DNA of 64,000 nt, taken from Thamnaconus septentrionalis (lineage: Eukaryota > Chordata > Actinopteri > Tetraodontiformes > Monacanthidae). The stretch is from assembly GCA_009823395.1 (NCBI GenBank), contig CM020514.1, positions 7,661,466 through 7,725,465 on the forward strand. Reading direction: 5' to 3'. The notes beneath the pieces are model-generated. The model was not told the DNA's origin. It was given only the letters and a program-made list of their open reading frames with translations, and searched no databases. The position numbers and the translations under genes are program-made. Every line of letters begins with the position of its first letter. Positions within the stretch are counted from its first letter, which is position 1. This document shows, piece by piece, positions 25,201-36,311 of this stretch.

Positions 25201-26083
25201 TCGGAGGGAACGAGGAGTAGCTAGATTGTTGTTTTTCTGTTACACACTCACGTACTCGCCATAGCGAGCACTCCACATTACACACACACACACACACACC
25301 TGTCTTTGAACGCCGCGCCGCCTCCGCTGGCCTCACGAGGCGCCGGCGAGCCGGTCTTTTGGGAGGAGCAAGTCGTATCATAACACATCACGCCTTTCTT
25401 TCTTCCTCTGTAGTCAGTGTGATTGAAACCATGTCGTCACTTTTTTGGGGTGAGACACTTTCCAATAACTCATACAGTCCGTCGTTATTAGCGCTTTTAC
25501 CGGCTTCTTGGCAAATCCAGAGCTCTTTACTCTTCTGCTTTTTTGGGTTGTTTTTTTTTTTTCTCCGTGTCTCTCACGTTTACGGAACCTTACGGAATCG
25601 ATCATCCACCGCCGCCACCAGTCAGACTTCAGGAAATTCTTTGTGAGGAAAACAACAACAACAACAACAACAGCAAAACGGCCGGATCTGCAAGTGGGAG
25701 AAGAAGCCAGCGGATGGACTTTCTAGCATAGCTGACAATCGAACCCAGGGAGCGGACGCTGGGACGGGCGGGTTTGGGTGAGGGTCCGGGGTCAGGGGTG
25801 GGGATTGGTGGGGGGGGGCAGAGAAGTTCAGTTTCGGTGCAGCCATGGGACGTCGGTCAGCGAGGTGCCGCTGCAGCTCTCGGGCCTCTCCTCCGCTGGG
25901 AGGTTTTTTTGCATCTCTCGCGCCGCCTCTCGCAGGCCATCTGACAGAAATGCGCAGCGACACTTTCTTCCCTTTTTTTTAAAAAAAAAAAAAAAGAAAA
26001 AAATTTGAAAAAAAAATATCTACTTCAAGGGGACAATAATTCTTCTTAATGTTGTTGTTACAAATGAATGAAACTTTGTTCTC

Positions 26084-26086
<3 letters not shown>

Positions 26087-26127
<41 letters not shown>
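26087..26127. repeat. (TC)n microsatellite
   Basis: About twenty TC units in the presumed klf7 3' UTR, followed by a T run at 26158-26182. Confidence 0.95.
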
Positions 26128-26129
<2 letters not shown>

Positions 26130-26806
26130 GAGACGTCTTAAAAAACCGGCTGAGTTTCTTTTTTTTTTTTTTTTTTTTTTTTAGTTTGTTTGAGGGGAGC
26201 AGATGAGAATCCAAAATGACTTTTTCAAGCGAATGTGTGGGATGAGAAGGAGTGCGTTGTTGCTGTTGGTCTCTGAATCCCCCCATGTGCACCGGCTGTG
26301 CTTTGGCAGACTGTAAGCAAGCAGCGGAGGAACAACAGCAACAAGGAGAGGGAAGAAAAAAAAACAACGGGAAAAAAAAATAAACCCAACAACGACGAAT
26401 CACACCGACTCTCGGAGAAGGGATTTGTATTTTTTTTTTTGGACTATATTAACAGGAAAAAAAAGACAAAAGCAGAGAGCAGAGAGGTCTCGGCGCTGCT
26501 CTACCTACCCTGCGTTTCACTCCAGCTGGAAAACGAAAAGAAAAAAAAACCAACCCCCGTCGCACTCCACCAGAGTCAGGCGGAGGACTCGCTCAGAACT
26601 GGAAACCTGTTTGTTTTTTTCTTTCTTCTTCGCTTTTTTTTCTGTTGTTGTTTTTTCTTACAGTTGTCCCGGAGCGTCCTCGCAGATCCGAAGCTGCCGA
26701 GGGGGGGGGGACGATATTCCGGTTTATTCACTTGGGACTTAACGACGTGGGCCGAAGCCGCAGCGCTCGGACTCGGCCTCGCGCAGCCAGGTTGACTTTG
26801 TCTGTT

Positions 26807-26814
<8 letters not shown>

Positions 26815-26839
<25 letters not shown>

Positions 26840-26844
26840 CTTTT
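26815..26844. repeat. (TTTC)n tetranucleotide repeat
   Basis: Six to seven TTTC units in T-rich sequence of the presumed 3' UTR. Confidence 0.9.
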
Positions 26845-27549
26845 TGAAATCTTTTTTTTCCTCGTATCCATTGACTGCACTGACTTTCTTTTGTTGTTTT
26901 TTTTTCAAATGTTACCTGTGCGTTTTGTTTTCTACGGCAAAAAAAAAAAGAAAGAACGCAAAAGTTGCAACAAAAAAAAAAAATCATAAAAAGACTTGGA
27001 AAAAAAAATACAACACAAAAACAATTCTGTCTCGCGCTACACATTGTATACAGAACAAGCACACACATAACTCCGGCAACAGACACACACTTACTCGCAA
27101 AAGACACACACACACAAACACACACACACACTGCAGTTTCTTTGCTCGCGGCTCCTTTTCTTTGAGATAAGACTAATAAGATTTAGGAAAAATAATTATT
27201 AAACTAACAACGGAGAGAGTTGGGGAAACAAAACACTGCATGGCAGGCTTTGTTGCAAACACACACAGACAGACACACAGGATCATGGACACACGCATAC
27301 ACACACACACACACACACACACACATTTCCTGGAATTATATATTCTGCTCCCAGATCTCTTTTTTCTTTCTTTTCACAGTAGGAATTTAGCAACTGTTGT
27401 TTAGTAGACGAGTATCTTAGCTCTCGGCTGGAGGTAACAAACAATCCCAAATCCTTTTGAAGTGAGAAATGAGCTTGTTCTCGATTCCAACAGTCACCCG
27501 CATATCCGCCGCCACGGTTCCGCGCCTCTCATTTAAACAGTAATTTGAA

Positions 27550-27555
27550 AATAAA
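27550..27555 (+). terminator. Candidate poly(A) signal AATAAA
   Basis: Canonical AATAAA about 2.65 kb after the klf7 stop, in A-rich sequence. The GT-rich element expected just downstream is weak until the (GT)51 tract at 27710. Confidence 0.3.
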
Positions 27556-27704
27556 ATTTAAAAACAACAACGACTCCAACAACACACCACGTTTGCAGTC
27601 TGAGGCAGCTGTTTGCACTGAAGGTTAATGGGAATGAGACGCTTCCAGGAGGCGTTCAGTCAGCTTGACTGTGCCTCTCGTGAGCGGCAGCGTGAGGTTT
27701 CTTT

Positions 27705-27812
<108 letters not shown>

Positions 27813-28072
27813 GTTTGAAATGATGCCCCAATCCAATTTCAATGAAATGGAATGTTCGGCCCGGGCTGCCTTTTAAAAATTGACTTGCACCACCTGGCGC
27901 GCTGATTTTACTGGCACAGCTTTAGCGTTAGCGACAGACGCCCCGTAGCACGGCCCGCGCTAACGGCAGTTCCACATCAAAATATTCACGAAGAGCCGCG
28001 TCTCCCGTTACAAAAACACGTCCGCTGTTGTCGCCGACATCACCCGCTTTGTGGTGAGCTCCTTTTGGTGCG

Positions 28073-28122
28073 ATTGCAATGCTAATTGCAATGCTAATTG
28101 CAATGCTAATTGCGATGCTAAT
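28073..28122. repeat. 12-bp tandem repeat of octamer-like words
   Basis: Four tandem copies of the unit ATTGCAATGCTA, the last with one change (GCGATGCTA). Each unit holds ATTGCAAT (C/EBP half-site-like) and ATGCTAAT (POU octamer-like). Confidence 0.9.
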
Positions 28123-28337
28123 GAATGAGAGAACTACGTCCGCGAAGGACTAGCGACCAGCTCTTTCAAAGCTAGTTTTCTGGTCTGTTTCTGAAGCGCG
28201 CCGACGAGAACTTTGGCGAGCACCAAAAACCTTCGGAAGGTTGAAGCTAGCGGTCTCGCGATCTCGGACACCCGCCACCTCGCTTCCTTTGTTTGGCCGT
28301 TTGCGAGAAAAAGGAAAGGAAGAAAAACATTTTTTAA

Positions 28338-28355
28338 AATAAATAACTAAATAAA
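28338..28355 (+). terminator. Two AATAAA hexamers, candidate poly(A) site
   Basis: AATAAA occurs at 28338-28343 and again at 28350-28355, about 3.4 kb after the stop codon. No clear T/GT-rich downstream element follows within 40 bases. Confidence 0.25.
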
Positions 28356-28469
28356 TCCAGCTTGCAATCAGAGCATTACCGACACTGCCAACATCAACGG
28401 CAACACTGACACTGCTGCTTCATCCGCCCACCACCATCTATCTGCCCCACAGCGAACAAGGCAAACAGT

Positions 28470-28470
<1 letters not shown>

Positions 28471-28502
<32 letters not shown>
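28471..28502. repeat. (CA)n microsatellite
   Basis: About 16 CA units followed by CTG/CCG triplets. Confidence 0.9.
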
Positions 28503-28505
<3 letters not shown>

Positions 28506-30242
28506 TGCTGCCGCTGCCGCTGCTGCTGCCGCCGGGTGAGGGTGCAAGGTTCCCGGTGCTGCTGAGGGATTTCACTTCCCAGCGTGCCCAGTCAGCGTGC
28601 CAGTTAGCCTTGCCAGCCTTCATTAGGTGAAACGTTGGGAGAAAAAAAAATACAAAAAGAAATAAAAAAAATCCCCCTGCTGGGGGGGGGGGTGTGTGCA
28701 GCTGATGTTGCAGCTTGGAAACAATCGATACCAAAAAAAATATATATAAATAAGAGAGAGGAAGAAAAAAAAAAACTCCAGCGTGGAAGTGCCCTGCAGC
28801 CAGGGGCAGAGAGAGATCGGCCAGCCCACCGCTGCCGTACGAGGCCTCTGTACCCAGCGGCGGCTTCGTCTACTAACCCTCCTCCTCCTCCTCGCAACAC
28901 GTGGTGTTAAAAGAAACATCCAGCGTTTTTTGGGAGGAATCCAGCATTTCGCTTCTGCTTTCTTGGTTTCGTTTTTGAAAATCCCTGCCATGAGTTCCCC
29001 CCCCCCCCCAACCCCCCACTCCATCGCGTTCTCTTCGGCCCGGGTTGCGGACGCGGACCCTCTCACACACGCACAGGGACGTACAATCACACAGAGGGAC
29101 GGCGGGGGATCGAAGCACTTTCGTGAGGCTCCTCGGACGAGCGTGAATGGTGAACGTGCATGACGAGCGTCCGCGTCGTGTTGTCTGTTGCCGGGCGGCA
29201 CTGTGAGGGAAGCGGCGATTCGCTGAAGTTGCCGACTTTTTTTTCTGGTTTTGGTTTGTTGTTGTTTTTTTAACCCCTGAATGAGAAAACGCTTGTAAGC
29301 CAAGCACCTCATTGCTTTGGCCCTGAAAACATCACTGAAACGTGTTGAACGAGAAACCACTCCTGCTTGACTAAAACGCTCCTCGGCTAGCTGTTACTTT
29401 TGGGAGGGAAATCAGATCCGCCGACTAAAACGTCTCAAACAATCTCTCGTGGTTTTGCACCCACGCTAGACCTTAACGCTAACGTTCCAATCTCACACAT
29501 TGCGAGCTGTTTCTTTGCCCAAAATTTGTGGTAAGAAAAAAATTTGTGAAGGCTAGTCGAGTTAAGACGTTGAACTAGCTAAATATCAAAAAAGAAAATC
29601 TATCCATATATCGCGAGCCTCAACCAAATTCGGCAAATTTCCATTTTTGCACCCCTGCTGGCCTGCTCCTCTCTTAATTACCGCCTAATATTCATTTTCT
29701 CCACCTCTCAGCCTGTTAGCCTGCCGAGCGCAGCGCCGGCTCTGCCGTCAGCCTCTCAGGCCCCTCCAGTCCATCCCATCGCTCCCATTTTGCATTAGCA
29801 CTATCTGGTCCCTCCTTCCCCGGTTGCGCATCGGCTAATGACATAGCTCTGAGTCACAGGGAGACCAAGTAGACTGGCGCGAATGGGGATGGAGGGTCGG
29901 AGAGGAGGGGGGGGCTAATAATCTCAAGGCGAGCCGCAGCCGCTCCCCGTGGAATGGTTAAGGGTGGAAGCAACAAAAGATCTTGTTAGCATGAGGAGAA
30001 AGGCCAGGAGACAGTGATATATTCGTCAAAGGGGTAGAAAAGAAGGAAAAAGGGAAATCATTAAATCAGCCCTTTCGCCTTATCGAGCGGATTACAGATA
30101 AAAATAAATTACCATTTTAATCTGAGGCACCCCCACCCCCCCCACCCCCTCCCCAAGATATTTAATCCACAGCCGACACTTCCTGTTCCCTCACAGTCAA
30201 AAAGTGCCGTTCTGGTTCCTCCCCCATCCCTCCATCCCTCAC

Positions 30243-30270
30243 CCCACCACCACCACCACCACCACCACCC
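30243..30270. repeat. (CAC)n trinucleotide repeat
   Basis: About nine CAC units in a C-rich block. Confidence 0.85.
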
Positions 30271-30587
30271 CGTGTCCACAGCAGTCGTCCGCCCGCCACC
30301 GGCTGCAGGAACGCTGAACACACACTTTACACATTTTGGCCAAAGATTTGCATATTTGCAAGTTCAACTGCTGTGAATGTAGTAGTGGGGGAAGAAAAAA
30401 AAAAGATGAAGGAGAGGCAGAGATGCAGGAGTGCTGGATGATAGCTGGGCTGAGATGGATCCCTTTTTTTTTTCTTTTTTTTTCTTACCTTTTACACCTT
30501 CTACACATCTTTGCTACCGGCTTGTCGCGTTCGTTACATTTTCAGCTTTTCTCGGCCAGAGCCGAGGTCACTGCTCACACCGTGTAA

Positions 30588-30593
30588 AATAAA
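30588..30593 (+). terminator. Candidate poly(A) signal with GT-rich downstream element
   Basis: AATAAA followed immediately by GTGGTCATGATCTTCTAGGG, which has the GT-rich character of a cleavage-site downstream element. This is the best-formed plus-strand signal of the candidates listed after klf7 and would give a 3' UTR of about 5.7 kb. The assignment is inferred. Confidence 0.35.
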
Positions 30594-31568
30594 GTGGTCA
30601 TGATCTTCTAGGGTGCCCGGTAGAGCGGCATTTAGCAGCTTAAGCAGGAGTCAAGAAGAGGCTTTAGTTTCTTAGCGCACTGAAAATAGCAACGGTTCAT
30701 ATCTCATGATTGGGACAGGAGGTTTTTTTTTTTTGTCTGGGGTGGGCGTAGGAGTCTGGGGTGGGCGGGGGTGGGGGTGGGGGGCGGGATGGGTTGAGCA
30801 GTCGACCGGCTGCGGAACCCGGCGTCACGTTCAGTGACTTGAAGTGAAATTTGCCATCCCTGAACATCAAATGGTGACAGTTCAGCTCCGCTCCGAAAGG
30901 CACTTTCACACTGACGGGTTTAGTCCAAATCTGAGAGGTTTGCTTTTTTTTTTTTTTTACCCCTCCTCCGCCACCAAAATCCTGCTTAATGATCGCCGAC
31001 TGGGATGGAACTCGAAGAAGATTCGGGATTTTTGGAAGCCCCCACGTTTAGAAATGTGGGCATATGTACATTTTTTTAAATTTATTTATTTATTTATTTT
31101 TATTTTAAATCTATTTTGACATGCTTTTGTTTTTTGGCAGCAGGCGGAAACTTCGGTTTACCTGTCGCGCCATCTTTTTTTCCCCCCTGTTGTTCCACTC
31201 AGTAATTGCATCCACTTGAAATGAAATCCTCCAAATCCCAAACCAATAAAAAAAAAAAAAAATCATATCAGGGTCGGAATAAGGATGATAAACACCTTGG
31301 GATTTGCACTCCAACCAGTAAATCCAGTGTGAAAGCGGCATTTGGACACAAGCAGCTGTTTGAACACAGTCTCTCCAGGGGACCGGGGCTTCAGTTTTTT
31401 TTCCTTCTTTTTTTTTTTTCTCTTTTTTTTCCTACACCATATCATCCTGAAGGAGGATTGTCACTTTAGGCAGCTTTTGTAAATAGCATAAGAGCTTACA
31501 CGCAGACGGCTCTGTGTGGAAACTAACCGTGTGTGGCGACAGCACCGTCTCAGACATTTCAGAGTCTC

Positions 31569-31627
31569 TCACTCTCACTCTCTCTCTCTCTCTCTCTCTC
31601 TCTCGCGCTCGCTCGCTCGCTCGCTCA
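31569..31627. repeat. (TC)n and (GCTC)n tract
   Basis: TC dinucleotides followed by four to five CGCT/CGCTCG units. Confidence 0.9.
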
Positions 31628-31910
31628 CTCATGCTCTAGATCCGCTTTAGTCGTCGCAAACATTGCACTACATGATCATACTTTAGCTATTGCACTCTCC
31701 ATGCGCACGCACCGCTAGCATAGTCTAGTCCGTTGAGGCACTCGTGTCAAAAATACCCACTGAACATTTGTCGCACGTCCAGGATGCACTTTGACGCCGA
31801 GAAATCGAAGCGCCACCCGGGGGAGGTGGGGGGTATCAGCCCGGTTAACCCCCCCGCAGATCCTTTTTCTCGGCCCCCCGGGGAGGATTCGTTGTCACTT
31901 ACTGACATCT

Positions 31911-32316
31911 GAAGGTCCCATATTAAGCAAAAACTCCTTAGGAATGTTTTTTCGAAAATAACACGCATCTCTTTCCTTGCTCGCTCTACTTTTCAGAGGG
32001 CGTGCGCTGGTTCTTGAAATCAGCTCTTTGTGATGTCACAAAGGGCGCTGGTACATCTCCGAGGGGAAGGGCGACCCCTGCGGCCAGGCCTTGGAATCTA
32101 AAATTGTGTTTTTTGCTCCCTTTCAAACCGCGTTGAAAGTTCGACGAAGCGTTAGCTTTAGCAACAAGCTAAGACTCGTACACTGTAAACAGTGGGCTGG
32201 TTAGGCTGCTCTCTGGAGTTTCATTGATAATTCATGGCTGTCATAATGGCAGTTGATTATTCAGGCTGCTCTAGCCTGGGACAAAACATGAAAACGAGCA
32301 TAATGTGGGACCTTTG
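31911..32316. mobile_element. MITE-like inverted-repeat element
   Basis: The ends GAAGGTCCCATATTAAGC and the inverse GCATAATGTGGGACCTTT form imperfect terminal inverted repeats about 400 bp apart. Near the middle lies the near-palindrome CTTTGTGATGTCACAAAG (32026-32043), found identically at 46708-46725. There is no coding frame. The flanking target duplication is unclear, so the superfamily is not assigned. Confidence 0.6.
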
Positions 32317-34589
32317 CGCTTTCTTTTCTTTCTCGGTGTCGGTTGCATCCTGGTGTGACTCTGTCCGTCCGTCCGTCCGTCCGTCTGTAACTACTGTGTT
32401 TGTCCACGCTTGGTGTGTCAGTAATATAAGAGATTCACAGACCTTTACCCTACCCCCCCCCCCTCCCCGTCGTGTCTGTATCTTCACCCTCACCCACCTT
32501 CTCCACCGTAACACCCCGAGCGGTGAGAGTCCTCTGATGGCCGAACGCACTGGCAGTCTTCAGCCACCAGGCCTTTACTGGGAGTAGAGCAGCGGCTCGG
32601 CCACCCTCAGCCGGTCCGAGTTCAGATAAAGTTCAGCCGACGAATCTCGGTCAGTGCTGTCGCATCTTGTGTGCGTCTCATTACCCTGTTAGATCAGATG
32701 CTTTTCACAGGGCACACGCGTTGTTGCGCCACAAAGGGTTTTGGCGACCAAAATGCTGTCTGTAGCCCCAGGTATCGTATCTGAACCCAGAAGTAGAATT
32801 TGGAATTTTGGATTGATTTTTTTCTTTACTTATTAAATTTGCTGATTAACTTCTTTTCAATCCTGTGAAAACCAATCACCACTTTCACAGGATCACAGAT
32901 TGTTTGGCTGTGGAAAAATGTGTTGTTTCAGTTTTTGTCTCCTCTTATCACAATAATCTCCACTTCCTCTCGAAAATTCCCCCGCGTGCTTCTCGCGCGA
33001 AACCATCTGCCCACCTCCGATACGACATGATGCTTTTACAGAGGCGAAACAAAAAAAAAAAACCCAATACTTTCTTGCACTTTATGTAAGCCCCTGTAGC
33101 TCTTTCATTGAGAAGCATTGTTGTGACCACCGATTCGTATCGCAGATTTTAAATCTTGAATGTTTAGAATTCGGTTGCTCAGGCTGATTGTGTATTTTTC
33201 TGGGTTTATATTAAAAATTGCCAATTGCGTAATTATTTTTTATTATTTATTTAACTTGTATTTAATTAAGAGTGTCTCGTTGAGATCAAAGATCTCTTTT
33301 CCAAAGCAGCCCTGACTAAGGCTGGCAGCGCCAATGAGGAAAAAGACTCATTCTTTCAGATGCCAAGCAAAAGTTTCTTCTCATTTTGGCAAAACCGAAA
33401 CCTTTTGAAATCTGTGTGATACTAAGGCGCTAGTACGACTACTAACATTGGTTTCCTGAAGTTGATTTTGACCAAATTTGCGTCCGCAGTTTGTTTTTTA
33501 ATCGCATAGTCTCTCAATCAGCGAGGACGAGCGTCAGAACACAAACCAGTCGAGCTCAACTGTGATTCCGTTTCAGACTACAGACAGAATTTTGCCGCTA
33601 ATCTTTTAGCCGCGCACCGGCGAAGCGCGTTCCATCCCTCCACCGACGGCCCACCTTAACCGCTGAGGGACCCAAAACTTCCTCCATGGAGTTGTTGAAA
33701 AAGGGCGAAGACAGCAGATGAGTTTATCTTTTCACCTCCAGGGGCTCCGTTACTCCGATACCTTTCATGTCAACCTCCGGTCCATAAACCGTCACTTCCA
33801 CACCCGCCTTCCTCCGTCACCATCCCTTCTGTTGGGTTTTTTTTTTTTTTCCTATGATTTCTTAATCTTGAGTTTCTCTCTTCTTTTAACTTACAATCCT
33901 TTGCTGTACAAAGTGTTTAAAATATTATTTGTATTATATGATGTTAGTATGGTAATGTTCTTTATTAAGGAAGAAGAAAATTTATTTTTGTTACTGGTCT
34001 GTTTCATAATTCTTTTTCTAAATTGGTATTGTAAGATATCTATGCAAGAACTGTTAAGTGGAGCATTTTTATTTAAGAATGTAATATGTGTAATAAATGG
34101 TAGAATCTGCTGGCGCTTCACTTGTCTTTCTTTCCATTGAAGGTTTTTGTAAGCTCAAAGGGACGTTCATAATCATAATCCTGAATATTTTGTTTAAAAA
34201 AGTGTTTTAGGGTTTTCCTGTTGAATTCCAACATACCAATAATGGCATAAAATAATAAATTAAGAAGTAAACAAAGAAAGTACAACCTTTAAGCTCAGTA
34301 AAGAGATAGTAGTATTTGCAGTGTCAGGTTAATTGGTTTAAAGAATTCACTCAGAATCAGCAATCAGCAGAAGTTGAGAGCGAGCCATCTCTGACCAAAC
34401 CAGCCCAAATCTACGTGTGTCTATTGGCTGGAGTTGGTCAACGTTACGCTGCTCTGCACTCAGGTTCAGGTTATCGGCACTGGCGTCATGGAAGGAAAAT
34501 CGCGATACTGGATCAGTGCCTCTTTAAGACACTTTGCCACGATATGGTGCTAAATTATTATTGCACAATGGCCCTTCACTGACATACGG

Positions 34590-34900
34590 AGAATCAGCGT
34601 CGCATTAGAGCAGGAGGCCCTCGCTCTCAACGCTGCTGTTATTTTCGGCCTTCAATAGCGACTGAAACAATCTCATGAATATCTATTGCCCTCCTCTGCC
34701 TGCTAATGGCTTCTCCTTGACTGGGTATTGTGTCCTGCTCTTTAATTAGAGCTAGCTTGTCACCGGCTCAGCTGACATGCAAAAGCCAATCAGATTCGGG
34801 GCTAAATGAGCTAATCAAATATTTAACGGCTAATTGGGGATCAATTAAGCAGAAGTAACGGGAGCTCATAAACAGCAAATATCTGCTCTGAGAGTTTGTC
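34590..34900. promoter_or_regulatory. Candidate distal enhancer-like block
   Basis: Unique sequence dense in homeodomain-like words (CTGCTAATGG, CTTTAATTAGAGC, GAGCTAATCAAATATTTAAC, CGGCTAATTGGGG, GATCAATTAAGC) with a CCAATCAG box. It lies about 9.7 kb after the klf7 stop and looks like a conserved noncoding element. Not tested by alignment. Confidence 0.3.
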
Positions 34901-35991
34901 CTCCTACACAGAAAATACTAATTAAATGGGACCAAATTATGGAAGGCCGGACTCGCCGTTCGTTCTTCAGATGTGGTCGATGCTAAACGGCCAGTTGGCT
35001 CCTGCGTAAATACAGACGATGAGTTTCCAAAACGTTCCCTCGCTGTGCCCTAAAGATGCTGGATGGAGACGTTTCAGCGAAGCCAAGGCGGAGGATTATT
35101 ATCATTTCTCAGCAGTGGGCTGTGTTGGCTGTAAAATGACACTCCACAATGATGATTAGTGCGGGCATTTTGAGGTTTTTGCGAGCTTATTCAGCTCTTG
35201 TCAGACGCTGAAAGAGGGAAGGGGGGAGAGGGAGCCGTTTTCTAATCTTATTCAGCGGCATTAGTCTGCGTCGGGGCTCGCTCCGTGTTTACAGAAACGG
35301 CAACCATCAGCCCTCTGCAGCTGCAGAAATGAAGAGACGTGTGGCGAATTGCCGTGTAGCATATTTCACTTATCTCCCTGAAGGACCATATCAGCTCATT
35401 TGAGGGACTCTTAGACCTCGCTGCCATCCATAACTCAAACTAATGTACACGATAAACATCACAGCAGCTTCTCGAAAATGTCAACGGAGGAGAAAAAAGG
35501 AGATTATTGAAGGCCGACTTTACAATGGGTTAGCATTACTTTATCGCAAAGATAAAAGTGTCAATACTGCAGGAAAGAAATGTGCGCAGTTTTATGCGAA
35601 GTCATAGAAAGAGCTAACCTCAAATGTCAGCTGGATTGTTAAGATATCTGTGTGAACCTCAAGCTGCGATCCGGAAAAATGCATATAGCTACCCTTAGAA
35701 GCAAAAGATAAAGAAACGCAGACCGAATTGAACAAGTATTCCACGTAGCTAGCCAGAGCTAAAGCTAAAGAAATTAGCTTCACCACAGCCTGGATTATGT
35801 ATGAGTTCTTAGCATGACACAGAGTGGTGACGGGAATATTAAACGTGTTGGTGTTGCCTCCTGAATTAATCAGCAGCCTCAAACTAGCTAGATAGCTGAA
35901 TTAGCAGTCAAAAAAAGGTCTGATGGATGGATGTAAGAGACAAATGTTTTACTCGATCCCCCTCCAAGTTTGTTCTCAGTTTTCTAAATAC

Positions 35992-36311
35992 TGTAACGGT
36001 ACGGTGAATTATTGTTGTGTTTATGTTTTTATTCTCAGTTAAATTGTGTTTTCACCGTTTTTGTTCTATATCTGTTATAAGTTGTCTGATAACCATTGCT
36101 CCGTGAATGCAGCACTCGGTGATTGGTTAGGGGGGGATGTCGGCGGGGAACTGGCCGGAAGTGTTAAAAAGAGTGAGAGAAGCGTGTTTCCGTTTTTGTT
36201 GTTCTTCCTTTGGCGTTGGCTTCGGCCTACAGAAGCCTGTGTTCGAGTGCACAAAATAAACTCACGAAGCTGATTAACGTCTCTGAGCCTGTGTCGGGAG
36301 GGGACGCTACA
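35992..36311 (+). mobile_element. Solo LTR with 4-bp target duplication
   Basis: A 320-bp unit starts TGTAACGG and ends GACGCTACA (inverted ends TGTA.CG). It is flanked on both sides by ATAC (35988-35991 and 36312-36315). It contains AATAAA at 36255-36260, about 50 bp before its 3' end, as expected for an LTR poly(A) signal. No internal retroelement coding sequence or second LTR adjoins it, so it is a recombined solo LTR. A 4-bp duplication fits Ty3/gypsy or retrovirus-type elements; the clade is not resolved. Confidence 0.85.

Noticed and set aside
28623..29360. 245-residue minus-strand open frame
   Set aside because: Built across homopolymers and CpG-rich sequence, with no recognisable domain and a T-run-encoded poly-Phe stretch.
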